Below the pieces are notes generated by a model that had not been told where the DNA came from, searched no databases, and saw only the letters and a program-made list of their open reading frames with translations. From Burkholderiales bacterium (GTDB lineage Bacteria > Pseudomonadota > Gammaproteobacteria > Burkholderiales > Burkholderiaceae_C), in assembly GCA_016195825.1 (NCBI GenBank), contig JACPYV010000116.1, positions 1 to 64,000 on the forward strand: 64,000 bases of DNA, read 5' to 3'. The first letter of the stretch is position 1, and each line of letters opens with the position of its first letter. The position numbers were made by a program, and so were the translations under genes. Below, piece after piece: positions 43,882 through 53,195 of this stretch.

Positions 43882-44379
43882 CTAGCCGCCCAGATGGCCC
43901 AGCGGCAATACGCCGCTGGCCTTGACTTCGCCCAGTGAGAAGCTGGTGTGGATGTCCTTCACGTTGGGCAGGTTCAGCAGCGTGTCGATGGAGAAGCGCG
44001 AGAAGGCGTCCAGGTCGGTGGCCATGACTTGCAGCTCGAAGGTACCGGCGCCTGAGATGTAGTGGCAGGCGATGACCTCGGGCAGCTGGCGGATGGCATC
44101 CTCCAGGGGCTTGGTGGCTGCACCCGCGCTGCGCTCGGCGTCCACGCGCACGAAGGCCAGCACTCCCAGACCCAGCTTGCGGCGGTCGATCTCGGCGCGG
44201 TAGCCGGTGATATAGCCCTGGTCCTCCAGCCACTTGACGCGCCGCCACGTGGGCGCGGCCGACAGGCCGATGCGCTGGGCCAGCTCGGCGTTGGACAGGC
44301 GGGCGTCCGCCTGCAGCTCGGCCAGGATGGCGATGTGGTGGCGGTCCAGCGCGTCGGGCGTGGCTTCTTCGGAACTCAT
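43882..44379 (-). CDS. Lrp/AsnC-family regulator
   Basis: This 165-residue protein has the Lrp winged helix (LDRHHIAILAELQADARLSN, IGLSAAPTWRRVKWLEDQG) and the C-terminal RAM ligand domain (RKLGLGVLAFVRVDAERSAG, VIACHYISGAGTFELQVMAT). It is divergent from the indolepyruvate ferredoxin oxidoreductase gene with a 217-base gap that holds an inverted repeat. An amino-acid-sensing control of that catabolic enzyme is likely. Confidence 0.93.
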   Translation of the reverse strand: MSSEEATPDALDRHHIAILAELQADARLSNAELAQRIGLSAAPTWRRVKWLEDQGYITGYRAEIDRRKLGLGVLAFVRVDAERSAGAATKPLEDAIRQLPEVIACHYISGAGTFELQVMATDLDAFSRFSIDTLLNLPNVKDIHTSFSLGEVKASGVLPLGHLGG

Positions 44380-44433
44380 GGTTTGCCCTGATCGGCGAAG
44401 TGGCGATGTGAATTGAAACGATTTTCTCTAATT

Positions 44434-44452
44434 GAAGCAAGGAAATTGCTTC
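44434..44452. promoter_or_regulatory. Inverted repeat, probable Lrp-type operator
   Basis: GAAGCAA-GGAAA-TTGCTTC, perfect arms of seven bases, lies in an AT-rich part of the divergent region between the Lrp gene and the ferredoxin oxidoreductase gene. Lrp/AsnC proteins bind such dyads; the link here is inference. Confidence 0.5.
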
Positions 44453-44596
44453 TGGCATGGATTTCAAGCGTGATTGAGAAAGCACTGCTCGCGCCCAATT
44501 CCCTACACTGATCGGTCCGGCCATACTGGCCCATGGCCCGCGTGCCGGCCTCACAAGGGCCGCCCTCCCGGGCCGCCATCCAGGAGCACCCACCCG

Positions 44597-47500
44597 ATGA
44601 ACGCCCCGCTGCCCGAACACGTCCTGCGCGCCCTGCAGACGGTCTCGCTCGACGACAAATACGCGCTGGATTCCGGCCGTGCCTTCATGAGCGGCGTGCA
44701 GGCGCTGGTGCGGCTGCCCATGCTGCAGCGCACGCGCGACGCGATGGCCGGGTTGAACACCGCGGGCTTCATCAGCGGCTACCGCGGCTCGCCGCTGGGC
44801 ACCTACGACCAGGCGCTGTGGCAGGCCAAGAAGCACCTGGCCAAGCAGAACATCGTGTTCCAGCCGGGCGTGAACGAGGAACTCGGTGCCACTGCCGTGT
44901 GGGGCACGCAGCAGCTGGACCTGTTCCCCGAGAAGGCCAAGTTCGACGGCGTGTTCGGTCTCTGGTACGGCAAGGGCCCGGGCGTGGACCGCTGCATCGA
45001 CGTGTTCAAGCACGCCAACATGGCCGGCACGTCCAAGCACGGCGGCGTCATCGCCATTGCGGGTGACGACCACATCGCCAAGAGCTCGACCGCCGCGCAC
45101 CAGAGCGACCACGTCTTCAAGGCGGTCGGCTTCCCGACCTTCTTCCCCAGCAGCGTGCAGGACATCCTGGACATGGGGCTGCACGCTTTCGCCATGAGCC
45201 GCTTCTCCGGCGTGTGGGCGGGCATGAAGACCATCCAGGAGATCGTCGAGAGCTCCAGCTCGGTCAGCGTGGACCCAGACCGCGTCAACATCATCCTGCC
45301 GGAAGACTTCCAGATGCCGGAAGGCGGCCTGCACATCCGCTGGCCGGACCCGCCGCTCGAGCAGGAGTCGCGGATGATGAATTACAAGTGGTACGCCGCC
45401 CTCGCCTATATCCGCGCGAACAAGCTGAACTACAACGTCATCGAAGGCAAGAACGACCGCTTCGGCCTCATCACCAGCGGCAAGGCCTTCAACGACACGC
45501 GCCAAGCGCTGCATGACCTGGGCCTGGACGACGAGACCTGCCGGCGCATCGGCATCCGGCTGCACAAGGTCAACGTGGTGTGGCCGCTGGAGGCGCAGAT
45601 CACGCGCGACTTCGCCAAGGGCCTGCAGGAAATCCTGGTCGTCGAGGAGAAGCGCCAGATCATCGAGTACCAGGTCAAGGAAGAGCTCTACAACTGGCGC
45701 GCCGACGTGCGCCCCAACGTGCTCGGCAAGTTCGATGCCGGTGACGGTGGCGAGGGCGGAGAGTGGAGCGTGCCCAACCCCAGCCGCCACTGGCTGCTGC
45801 GCCCGCAGGCCGACCTGACGCCGGCCATCATTGCCCGCGCCATCACCAAGCGGCTGAAGAAGCTGGGCGTGGACAGCGACATTGCCGCCCGCCTGGACGC
45901 GCGCATGGCCGTCATCGACGCCAAGGAGGCGTCGCTCGCCGCCGAGATGCAGACCGCCGGCGGCGCTGACCGCACGCCGTGGTTCTGCTCGGGTTGCCCG
46001 CACAACACCTCCACTCGCGTGCCTGAGGGCTCACGCGCCGTGGGCGGCATCGGCTGCCACTACATGGTCACGTGGATGCCCGGCCGCAACACCGCCACCT
46101 TCACGCAGATGGGCGGCGAGGGCGTGCCGTGGACCGGCCAGGCGCCGTTCACCGACGAGAAGCACATCTTCTCCAACCTGGGCGACGGCACCTACTTTCA
46201 TAGCGGCAGCCTGGCCATCCGCCAGAGCATCGCCTCGGGTGTGAACATCACCTACAAGATCCTCTACAACGACGCCGTCGCGATGACCGGCGGCCAGACC
46301 GTGGGCGAGCGCCCCGAGGGCCACACGGTGCTGCAGATCATGAACAGCGTGATCTCGGAAGGCGTGAAAAAGCTGGTCATCGTCACCGACGAGCCGGCCA
46401 AGTACGAAGGCGTCGCGCTGGCCCCCGGCGTGACGGTGCACCACCGCGACGAGCTGGACGACATCCAGCGCGAGTTCCGCGAGATAGCAGGCACCACGGC
46501 CATCATCTACGACCAGACCTGCGCGACCGAGAAGCGCCGCCGCCGCAAGCGCGGCAAGATGGTGGACCCCGCCAAGCGCGTGGTCATCAACGAGCTGGTG
46601 TGCGAAGGCTGCGGCGACTGCTCGGTGCAGTCCAACTGCCTGTCCATCGAGCCGTTGGAGACCGACTTCGGCCGCAAGCGCCAGATCAACCAGAACACCT
46701 GCAACAAGGACTATTCCTGCGTGAAGGGTTTCTGCCCCAGCTTCGTCACCGTCGAAGGCGGCGAGCTGAAGAAGCCCAAGAAGGAAGGCCGCAAGAGCCC
46801 CTTCGACGCAGGCCTGGCGCCATTGCCTATGCCCGTCATCCCGAACCCGGAAGAGGCCTGGGGCATCGTCGTGGGCGGCGTGGGCGGCACCGGTGTCATC
46901 ACCATCGGCCAGCTGCTGGGCGTGGCGGCCCACCTGGAAGGCAAGGGCGTCATCACCCAGGACGCCGCGGGCCTGGCGCAGAAGGGCGGCGCGACCTGGA
47001 GCCACATCCAGATCGCCAATACGCCCGAGGCCATCTTCTGTACGAAGGTCGGCACGGCCGAGGCCGACCTGGTCATCGCCTGCGACGCCATCGTGGCCGC
47101 CAACAAGGCCACGCTGGCCGTCATGCGCGAGGGCCGCACCTACGTGGCGCTGAACACGCACGGCTCGCCGACGGCGACGCTGGTCAACGACGCCAACTGG
47201 AGCTTCCCCGGCGCTGCCTGCGAGCAGGCCGTGGGTGCCGCGGTGGGCCGCGACCACCTGGGCTCGCTTGACGCCGAGGAAGTGGCCGTCAAGCTGGTGG
47301 GCGACTCGCTCTACACCAACCCGCTGATGCTGGGCTACGCCTGGCAGCAGGGCCGCATCCCGCTGAGCTACGACGCGCTGATGCGCGCCATCGAGCTCAA
47401 CGGCGTGCAGATCGACAACAACAAGATCGCCTTCGAATGGGGCCGCCGCTGCGCGCACGACCTGAAGGCCGTGCAGTCGCTGTACGCCGCGCAGGCCGTC

Positions 47501-48142
47501 ATCCAGCTCGTCAAGCGCCAGGGCGTGGACGAGCTGGTCACCAAGCGCGTGGACTTCCTGACCGGCTACCAGAACGCGGCCTACGCGGCCGAGTACAAGG
47601 CCTTCGTCGACAAGGTGCGCGCCGCCGAGGCCAAGCTGGGTGGCAAGACCACGCTGACCGAGGCCGTGGCCCGCTACCTGTTCAAGCTGATGGCCTACAA
47701 GGACGAGTACGAGGTCGCGCGCCTGCACACCGACCCGAGCTTCATCAACAAGATCGCCAGCCAGTTCGAAGGCGACTACAAGCTCGTGCACCACCTGGCA
47801 CCGCCGCTTCTGGCCAAGAAGAACGGCAAGGGCGAGCTGGTCAAGCGCCCCTTCGGTGGCTGGGTGCGCCCCGCCTTCGGCCTGCTGGCGAAGATGAAGG
47901 GCCTGCGCGGCACGGCGTTCGACATCTTCGGCCACACCGCCGAGCGCAAGATGGAGCGCCGCTGGATTGGCGACTACCGCGCCGGCATCGACAAGGCGCT
48001 GGCCGGTCTGACGACGGAGTCGCTGCCCACCGCCGTCGAGCTGGCCCGCGTGCCGGAAGACATCCGCGGCTATGGCCACGTGAAGGAACGCCACGAGAAG
48101 GCCGCCAAGGCCCGCTGGGACGCGTTGCTGGCCAAGGTCTGA
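44597..48142 (+). CDS. Fused indolepyruvate ferredoxin oxidoreductase
   Basis: This 1181-residue protein joins the alpha (TPP-binding) and beta/gamma parts of an indolepyruvate:ferredoxin oxidoreductase, which oxidises aryl- or branched-chain 2-oxo acids to acyl-CoA. The N-terminal domain has GFISGYRGSPLGTYD; the middle has PWFCSGCPHNTSTR and the TPP-binding GLG/GDGT-like stretch FSNLGDGTYFHSG. Iron-sulfur Cys occur in CEGCGDCSVQSNC (from Cys669). The C-terminal gamma domain has VVGGVGGTGVITIGQLL. It likely serves amino-acid catabolism under Lrp control. The start at 44597 has CAGGAGC upstream. Confidence 0.93.
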   Translation: MNAPLPEHVLRALQTVSLDDKYALDSGRAFMSGVQALVRLPMLQRTRDAMAGLNTAGFISGYRGSPLGTYDQALWQAKKHLAKQNIVFQPGVNEELGATAVWGTQQLDLFPEKAKFDGVFGLWYGKGPGVDRCIDVFKHANMAGTSKHGGVIAIAGDDHIAKSSTAAHQSDHVFKAVGFPTFFPSSVQDILDMGLHAFAMSRFSGVWAGMKTIQEIVESSSSVSVDPDRVNIILPEDFQMPEGGLHIRWPDPPLEQESRMMNYKWYAALAYIRANKLNYNVIEGKNDRFGLITSGKAFNDTRQALHDLGLDDETCRRIGIRLHKVNVVWPLEAQITRDFAKGLQEILVVEEKRQIIEYQVKEELYNWRADVRPNVLGKFDAGDGGEGGEWSVPNPSRHWLLRPQADLTPAIIARAITKRLKKLGVDSDIAARLDARMAVIDAKEASLAAEMQTAGGADRTPWFCSGCPHNTSTRVPEGSRAVGGIGCHYMVTWMPGRNTATFTQMGGEGVPWTGQAPFTDEKHIFSNLGDGTYFHSGSLAIRQSIASGVNITYKILYNDAVAMTGGQTVGERPEGHTVLQIMNSVISEGVKKLVIVTDEPAKYEGVALAPGVTVHHRDELDDIQREFREIAGTTAIIYDQTCATEKRRRRKRGKMVDPAKRVVINELVCEGCGDCSVQSNCLSIEPLETDFGRKRQINQNTCNKDYSCVKGFCPSFVTVEGGELKKPKKEGRKSPFDAGLAPLPMPVIPNPEEAWGIVVGGVGGTGVITIGQLLGVAAHLEGKGVITQDAAGLAQKGGATWSHIQIANTPEAIFCTKVGTAEADLVIACDAIVAANKATLAVMREGRTYVALNTHGSPTATLVNDANWSFPGAACEQAVGAAVGRDHLGSLDAEEVAVKLVGDSLYTNPLMLGYAWQQGRIPLSYDALMRAIELNGVQIDNNKIAFEWGRRCAHDLKAVQSLYAAQAVIQLVKRQGVDELVTKRVDFLTGYQNAAYAAEYKAFVDKVRAAEAKLGGKTTLTEAVARYLFKLMAYKDEYEVARLHTDPSFINKIASQFEGDYKLVHHLAPPLLAKKNGKGELVKRPFGGWVRPAFGLLAKMKGLRGTAFDIFGHTAERKMERRWIGDYRAGIDKALAGLTTESLPTAVELARVPEDIRGYGHVKERHEKAAKARWDALLAKV

Positions 48143-48195
48143 TCGGCGCGCGGCGCGAATGGCGGGGCGACGGCGCCTCGCCTACAGTGGCGGGC

Positions 48196-48966
48196 ATGCG
48201 CCGCCGTCTCGCGTTGCCCCTGGGCCTGCTGCTCGGCTGGATGCCTCCAGTGCGCGCCGATCTTCTGCTGCTGCGCTCCGCCGCCCAGAGTGGCTTTCCC
48301 CACAAGTACAACGTGGGCGGCGCTGGGCAGCCGGGCTTTTGCATCGAGTACATCCAGGCGCTGAGCCAGACCGACCCGGAGCTGGTCTTCAGCGGCCTGG
48401 ACGAGATGCTGCCGACCCTGCGCATCGAGCAGGAGCTTGCCGCGGGGCGTGTGGAGGTGTTCTTCGGCATGCTGAAGACCCCGGAGCGGGAAGCCCTCTA
48501 TCGCTTCGCCGACAACCCGCGCATCTACACCATCCACCATCAGGTGGCCGTGCGCGCTGCCGACCTGCAGGCCGACCAGGTGCACGGCATCGACGACCTG
48601 CGGGCCGCCGCGGGTCACCGCGTCATCCTGGCGACACGCGGCAGCGGCTACGCCAACTTGCTCAGGGATCAGGGGCTCCACGTCGACGACGGCGCGACCA
48701 GCGTCGACCAGAATCTGCGCAAGCTGATCAGCGGTCGGTCACGGTTCCTCTACGACTCGGAGTCTTCACTGCGCCGGGCGATCGAGGCCAACGGTCTGCA
48801 GGCCCAGGTGCGCATCCTGCCGGCCGTGTTGCGTCGCCAGGACCTGTTGCTGGCCTACACGCCGGCGCTGTCCGCCGAGCGCCTCGCGCGCATCCTGGCC
48901 GCCATGCGGGCGCTGGAGGCGAGCGGCGGTGCCGCCAGGCTCCGGCTGGCCTACGGCCTGCGCTGA
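48196..48966 (+). CDS. Periplasmic solute-binding-like protein (SBP family 3)
   Basis: This 256-residue exported protein (signal peptide MRRRLALPLGLLLGWMPPVR then ADL) resembles the protein at 28111-28857 in layout and motifs: GFCIEYIQALSQTDPELVF, EVFFGMLKTPEREALYRFA, HHQVAVRA and VILATRGSGYANLL. No ABC permease is near. It may be an orphan sensor or a binding protein for a distant transporter. Confidence 0.82.
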   Translation: MRRRLALPLGLLLGWMPPVRADLLLLRSAAQSGFPHKYNVGGAGQPGFCIEYIQALSQTDPELVFSGLDEMLPTLRIEQELAAGRVEVFFGMLKTPEREALYRFADNPRIYTIHHQVAVRAADLQADQVHGIDDLRAAAGHRVILATRGSGYANLLRDQGLHVDDGATSVDQNLRKLISGRSRFLYDSESSLRRAIEANGLQAQVRILPAVLRRQDLLLAYTPALSAERLARILAAMRALEASGGAARLRLAYGLR

Positions 48967-49163
48967 CGGGGCGGTGCCCCACTGAGGCGGGCCTCGATGC
49001 ATCGGCCCGCCGGCCGATGCGGGCAACAAATGAAACGCGGCACGAAACGCGACTGAAGCCCGCGCTTCCAAGAATTTCCACACGGGCCCCAAGGCCTCGT
49101 GGACGGCGCTCCCGGCAGGTGTGTCGGACACCCGACCCCTCAACACTTCTTCAGGATGACGCC

Positions 49164-49808
49164 ATGCCCGCTTTTTCTTTCCGCGCCCTGCGCACCACCC
49201 TGGCCGCCATCGCCGGTGCGGCTGCCCTGCTCACCGGCGCACCGGCGCGGGCCGACCTGGTCTCCTTCGACTACACCGGCCAGGCCAGCAACGGCGCCAC
49301 CGTGCAGGGCACCTTCGGCTGGCAGACCGGCACCCCCGGCACGCCCACCCTCATTGGCCAGGGCAACGTCGTCCTGGGCCAGCGCTATGACGGTGTGGGT
49401 TTCCTGACCGGCCAGGTCAGCGGCGGCGTGCTCGACGGCCGCAACATCGCGGCCAGCGGCCTGACGTGGAACGTCGTGAACATGGACCCCGCCTGCGCCG
49501 CCTGTGCCGGCGATGAGCTGCACATCATTTACTCCGTCATGTTCGTGAACCTGTTCGAGGACACGAAGACGGCGCTGAACGGCCTGGACCTACCCACCGG
49601 CCTCGACCTGTCGGACTGGGCCGGCGAGCACCGCGTGCGTCTGGCGGACCTGCAGCTGGGTGTCGGCGCCATGGAGGACTTCACCCTTCTCACCCTCAAG
49701 CTCAGCGCGCCCGCCGACAGCCGCAACCTGCCTGAGCCCGGCTCGCTGGCCCTGCTGGCCCTGGCTTGCGCCTGCGCGCTGGCCGCCCGGCGCCGCGCAG
49801 CCCGCTGA
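49164..49808 (+). CDS. PEP-CTERM sorting-signal protein
   Basis: This 214-residue protein has a signal peptide (ending GAPARA), a beta-rich body (VSFDYTGQASNGATVQGTFG) and a C-terminal tail LPEPGSLALLALACACALAA followed by RRRAAR: the PEP motif, a membrane helix and a basic end of the PEP-CTERM/exosortase system. Such proteins are processed by EpsH-type exosortase and are linked to exopolysaccharide and biofilm. AGGA precedes the ATG. The exosortase gene is not in the window. Confidence 0.9.
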   Translation: MPAFSFRALRTTLAAIAGAAALLTGAPARADLVSFDYTGQASNGATVQGTFGWQTGTPGTPTLIGQGNVVLGQRYDGVGFLTGQVSGGVLDGRNIAASGLTWNVVNMDPACAACAGDELHIIYSVMFVNLFEDTKTALNGLDLPTGLDLSDWAGEHRVRLADLQLGVGAMEDFTLLTLKLSAPADSRNLPEPGSLALLALACACALAARRRAAR

Positions 49809-49873
49809 CCCTGCGCCCGGCGAAGCGGGCGTCCACGACGCGCAAAGCCCTTGCGCCGCCGGGTGCAGGCACC

Positions 49874-50791
49874 ATGACGCCCATGGCCGCACCTGTTTTC
49901 GCCCCTCCCGCCTCCCGACTGAGCTGGTCCGGCCTGGCGCTGGCCATGCTGGGCGCCATCGGCTTCTCGGGCAAGGCCATCATCGTCAAGCTGGCCTACC
50001 GGCATGGCGTCGACGCGGTCACGCTGCTGATGTGGCGCATGCTGCTGGCGCTGCCCTTCTTCCTCGCGCTGGCCTGGTGGGCCGGCCGGGGCAAGCCGGC
50101 GCTGACACGCCGGGACTGGCGCGACCTCGCCGTGCTGGGCTTCACCGGCTACTACCTGGCCAGCTTCCTGGACTTCGCCGGCCTGGCCTACATCTCGGCC
50201 AGCCTGGAGCGGCTCATCCTGTACCTCAACCCGACGCTGGTGCTGCTGCTGTCGGTGGTGTTCTTCCACCACCGGCTGCAGGGCCGGCAGGTGCTGGCGA
50301 TGGCGGTCAGTTATGCCGGCGTGGTGGCCGTGTTCGCGCATGAGCTGAGCTTCGAGGGCCGGAACACGGCGCTGGGCGCGGCGCTGGTGTTCGGCAGCGC
50401 GATCAGCTATGCCATCTACCTGGCGCTCAGCGGCAAGGTCGTGCAGCGCCTGGGTGCGCTGCGGCTGACGGGGCTGGCCAGCAGCGTCGCCTGCGCGCTG
50501 TGCATCGCCCAGTTCGCGGTGCTGCGGCCGCTGTCGGCCGCCTGGGTCAGCGAGCCGGTGATGTGGCTGTCGCTGCTGAACTCCACCGCCTGCACCGTGG
50601 CGCCGGTGCTGATGGTCATGCTGGCCATCGCCCGCATCGGCGCGCCGCTGTCGTCCCAGGTCGGCATGGTGGGGCCCATGAGCACGCTGCTGATGGGCGT
50701 CTTCATCCTGGGCGAGCCCATGAACGGCTGGATCGCGGTGGGCACGACGCTGGTGCTGGGCGGCGTCTTCATGGTGGGGCTGCGGCGCTGA
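49874..50791 (+). CDS. EamA/DMT-family transporter
   Basis: This 305-residue protein has ten membrane segments in two EamA repeats, starting around LSWSGLALAMLGAIGFSGKA, with FLDFAGLAYISASLERLILY and, in the second half, FGSAISYAIYLALSGKVV and VGPMSTLLMGVFILGEPMNG. The substrate is unknown. It is followed 42 bases later by the AlkB-like gene. Confidence 0.9.
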   Translation: MTPMAAPVFAPPASRLSWSGLALAMLGAIGFSGKAIIVKLAYRHGVDAVTLLMWRMLLALPFFLALAWWAGRGKPALTRRDWRDLAVLGFTGYYLASFLDFAGLAYISASLERLILYLNPTLVLLLSVVFFHHRLQGRQVLAMAVSYAGVVAVFAHELSFEGRNTALGAALVFGSAISYAIYLALSGKVVQRLGALRLTGLASSVACALCIAQFAVLRPLSAAWVSEPVMWLSLLNSTACTVAPVLMVMLAIARIGAPLSSQVGMVGPMSTLLMGVFILGEPMNGWIAVGTTLVLGGVFMVGLRR

Positions 50792-50833
50792 CGGCGGCTT
50801 GACCCGCTGCCGCGCCTCGCCGAGCATGCGCGG

Positions 50834-52006
50834 ATGCGCGCCAGCCCTCCGCCCGCCATTCCCGCCGCCCCGGTCTGGCGCGACGCCAAGCGCCATGCCT
50901 GGCTGCTGTCGGGTTTGTTCCCCGGCCTGGCCTGGTTACAGCTGTGGTGCTACCAGACCGGCGGCGGCGTGGTGTGGCTTTGGGTACTGCCGGGCGTCAC
51001 GTACACCGTCATCCCGCTGCTGGACGCCTGGCTGGGCGAAGACCGCGGTAACCCGCCCGACGCGGTGGTGCCGGCGCTGGAAGCGGACCGCTGGTACCTT
51101 GGCGTGCTACTGCTGTTCGTGCCGCTGCAGTTCGGCATGACGCTGCAGGGGGCCTGGATCATGGCCCGCGAGCCCGCCGGGCCGCTGGGGATGCTGGGCT
51201 TCATCGGACTGGTGCTGACGGTCGGCGGCATGAATGGCATTGCCATCAACACCGCCCACGAGCTGGGCCACAAGCATGCGGCCTGGGAGCGCTGGCTGGC
51301 GCGTGTGGTGCTGGCGCCGGTGGCCTACGGGCACTTCTTCGTCGAGCACAACCGGGGCCACCACCGCCGGGTGGCCACGCCGCAAGACCCGGCCAGCGCC
51401 CGGCTTGGCGAGGGCTTCTGGGTGTTCCTGCCGCGCACGCTGCTGGGCAGCCTGCGGTCCGCCTGGGCGCTGGAGGCCGACCGCCTCGGCCACCAGGGTT
51501 TGCCGGCCTGGCATTGGCGCAACGAGTGCCTGCGTGCCTGGGCCATGACGGTGGCGCTGTATGGCGGCCTGGTCGCCTGGCTGGGCTGGGTCGTGCTGCC
51601 CTTCCTGCTGGTGCAGGCGGCCTACGGCGCCTCGTTGCTGGAGGTTGTCAACTACATCGAGCACTACGGCCTGCTGCGCCGGCCCGGGGAGCGCTGCACG
51701 CCCGAGCACTCGTGGAACAGCAACCACCCGGTTTCCAACGTCTTCCTGTATCACCTGCAGCGCCACAGCGACCACCATGCCCACCCGGCCCGGCGCTACC
51801 AGGCCCTGCGTCATTTCGACAGCGCGCCGCAACTGCCCGCGGGCTATGCCGGCCTGCTGCTGGTGGCCTGCGTGCCGCCGCTGTGGTTCCGGCTGATGGA
51901 CCGGCGCGTGCTGGCACATTACGGCGGCGACCTGTCGCGCGCCAATCTGCAGCCGTCCCGCCGCGCCGCCCTGCAGCGGCGCTGGGGCAGCATTCAAAAC
52001 CGGTGA
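50834..52006 (+). CDS. alkB: AlkB-type membrane alkane monooxygenase
   Basis: This 390-residue membrane protein has the histidine boxes of the non-haem di-iron alkane hydroxylase family: HELGHKH (142-148), EHNRGHH (171-177), NYIEHYG (273-279) and LQRHSDHH (308-315), with several membrane segments between. AlkB hydroxylates the terminal carbon of medium-chain alkanes using electrons from rubredoxin and its reductase. No rubredoxin gene is in the window. Its closest functional partners could include the adjacent cytochrome b561, but this is inference. Confidence 0.88.
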   Translation: MRASPPPAIPAAPVWRDAKRHAWLLSGLFPGLAWLQLWCYQTGGGVVWLWVLPGVTYTVIPLLDAWLGEDRGNPPDAVVPALEADRWYLGVLLLFVPLQFGMTLQGAWIMAREPAGPLGMLGFIGLVLTVGGMNGIAINTAHELGHKHAAWERWLARVVLAPVAYGHFFVEHNRGHHRRVATPQDPASARLGEGFWVFLPRTLLGSLRSAWALEADRLGHQGLPAWHWRNECLRAWAMTVALYGGLVAWLGWVVLPFLLVQAAYGASLLEVVNYIEHYGLLRRPGERCTPEHSWNSNHPVSNVFLYHLQRHSDHHAHPARRYQALRHFDSAPQLPAGYAGLLLVACVPPLWFRLMDRRVLAHYGGDLSRANLQPSRRAALQRRWGSIQNR

Positions 52007-52059
52007 ACAGTGGCAACAAGCCCCATGAACCGCCCCCCCTCCAGCCAGGTACACACTGC

Positions 52060-52602
52060 ATGCCCATGACGAGCCCTGCCCGCTACACCCCCATCGCCAT
52101 CGTGCTGCACTGGCTGCTTGCGCTGGCCATCGTCGGCGCCTTCTGCGTCGGGGTCTACATGTCGGACCTGCCGTTCTCGCTGACGCGGGTCAAGCTCTAC
52201 AACTGGCACAAGTGGGCCGGCGTGAGCATCCTGGCGCTGTCCGCGCTGCGCCTGCTGTGGCGCCTGGCGAACCGCCCGCCTGCCGACCTGGCCATGCCCG
52301 CGTGGCAGGCCTGGATGGCGCACGCCACGCACTTTCTGCTCTACATCGCCTTCTTCGCCGTGCCGCTGACCGGCTGGGCGATGAGTTCGGCCAAGGGCTT
52401 CCCCATCGTCTGGTTCGGCGTGCTGCCGCTGCCCGACTTCGTGCCCAAGGACCATGACCTGGGCGAGTTGCTGGAGCAGGTCCACGCCGTGCTGGCTTGG
52501 AGCCTGGCCGCCCTGGTGCTGGCCCATGTGGCCGGCGCACTCAAGCACCACTTCATCGACCGCGACGGCCTGCTGGCCCGCATGTCGCTGCGCCGCCCCT
52601 GA
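52060..52602 (+). CDS. Cytochrome b561 family protein
   Basis: This 180-residue four-helix membrane protein has the cytochrome b561 pattern of haem-ligand His: LHWLLALAIVGAFCVGVYM, YNWHKWAGVSILAL, AHATHFLLYIAFFAVPLTGW and VHAVLAWSLAALVLAHVAGA. It passes electrons between membrane carriers. The preferred start MPMTSPARYT is at 52060 (a second ATG is two codons on). It lies between alkB and yceI genes on the plus strand, and YceI proteins of this type bind isoprenoids, so a quinone-linked role is likely. Confidence 0.92.
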   Translation: MPMTSPARYTPIAIVLHWLLALAIVGAFCVGVYMSDLPFSLTRVKLYNWHKWAGVSILALSALRLLWRLANRPPADLAMPAWQAWMAHATHFLLYIAFFAVPLTGWAMSSAKGFPIVWFGVLPLPDFVPKDHDLGELLEQVHAVLAWSLAALVLAHVAGALKHHFIDRDGLLARMSLRRP

Positions 52603-52618
52603 ACGAGGAATCCACGCC

Positions 52619-53152
52619 ATGACGAAACTGTTCTCCGCCCTGCTGCTCGCCGCCGCACTGGCGCCGGTCCATGCCGCCACGCTGCAGGCCGACAAGAGCG
52701 ACCTGAGCTTCACCTTCAAACAGATGGGCGTGCCGGTGGACGGCAAGTTCAAGAAGTTCGACGCCCAGCTCGACTTCGATGCCAAGAAGCCCGAGGCCGG
52801 CAAGATCGCCTTCACGGTCGACCTCGGCAGCGTCTCGCTCGGCGACCCCAGCTTCGACAAGGAGCTGGCCGGCACGCCCTGGTTCGACACCAAGCGCAAC
52901 GGCAAGGCAACGTTCGTGTCCAGCGGCATCAAGTCCACGGGCCCGGGCAAGTACGACGTGGCCGGCAAGCTGACCATCAAGGGCGCCGTGCGCGACGTGG
53001 TCGTGCCCATCACCCTCAATGGCGGCGTGGCCTCAGGGGCACTGCCCATCAAGCGCCTGGACTTCAAGATCGGCGACGGCGAATGGGCCGACACCTCGGT
53101 CGTCGCCAACGATGTGACCGTCAAGTTCAAACTGGCCTTCGCCGGCCTGTAA
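52619..53152 (+). CDS. YceI-family periplasmic protein
   Basis: This 177-residue exported protein (signal peptide MTKLFSALLLAAALAPVHAA) is a YceI lipocalin-like barrel: LSFTFKQMGVPVDGKFKKFD, DLGSVSLGDPSFDKEL and DVVVPITLNGG. YceI proteins bind long isoprenoids such as octaprenyl pyrophosphate or ubiquinone-type lipids. GAGGAATCC precedes the ATG closely. It follows the cytochrome b561 gene by 16 bases and precedes a second YceI gene. Confidence 0.9.
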   Translation: MTKLFSALLLAAALAPVHAATLQADKSDLSFTFKQMGVPVDGKFKKFDAQLDFDAKKPEAGKIAFTVDLGSVSLGDPSFDKELAGTPWFDTKRNGKATFVSSGIKSTGPGKYDVAGKLTIKGAVRDVVVPITLNGGVASGALPIKRLDFKIGDGEWADTSVVANDVTVKFKLAFAGL

Positions 53153-53195
53153 CCTCGTTCCTGTTCCTCCCCTCACCCCCCCGGAGATATCACCG

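Noticed and set aside
43718..46003. Minus-strand ORF (761 codons) spanning several genes
   Set aside because: Crosses the Lrp and phosphoesterase genes and the intergenic region in another frame; composition is that of a shadow.
46031..48094. Minus-strand ORF (687 codons) opposite the ferredoxin oxidoreductase
   Set aside because: Antisense shadow of a well-conserved gene with low-complexity composition.
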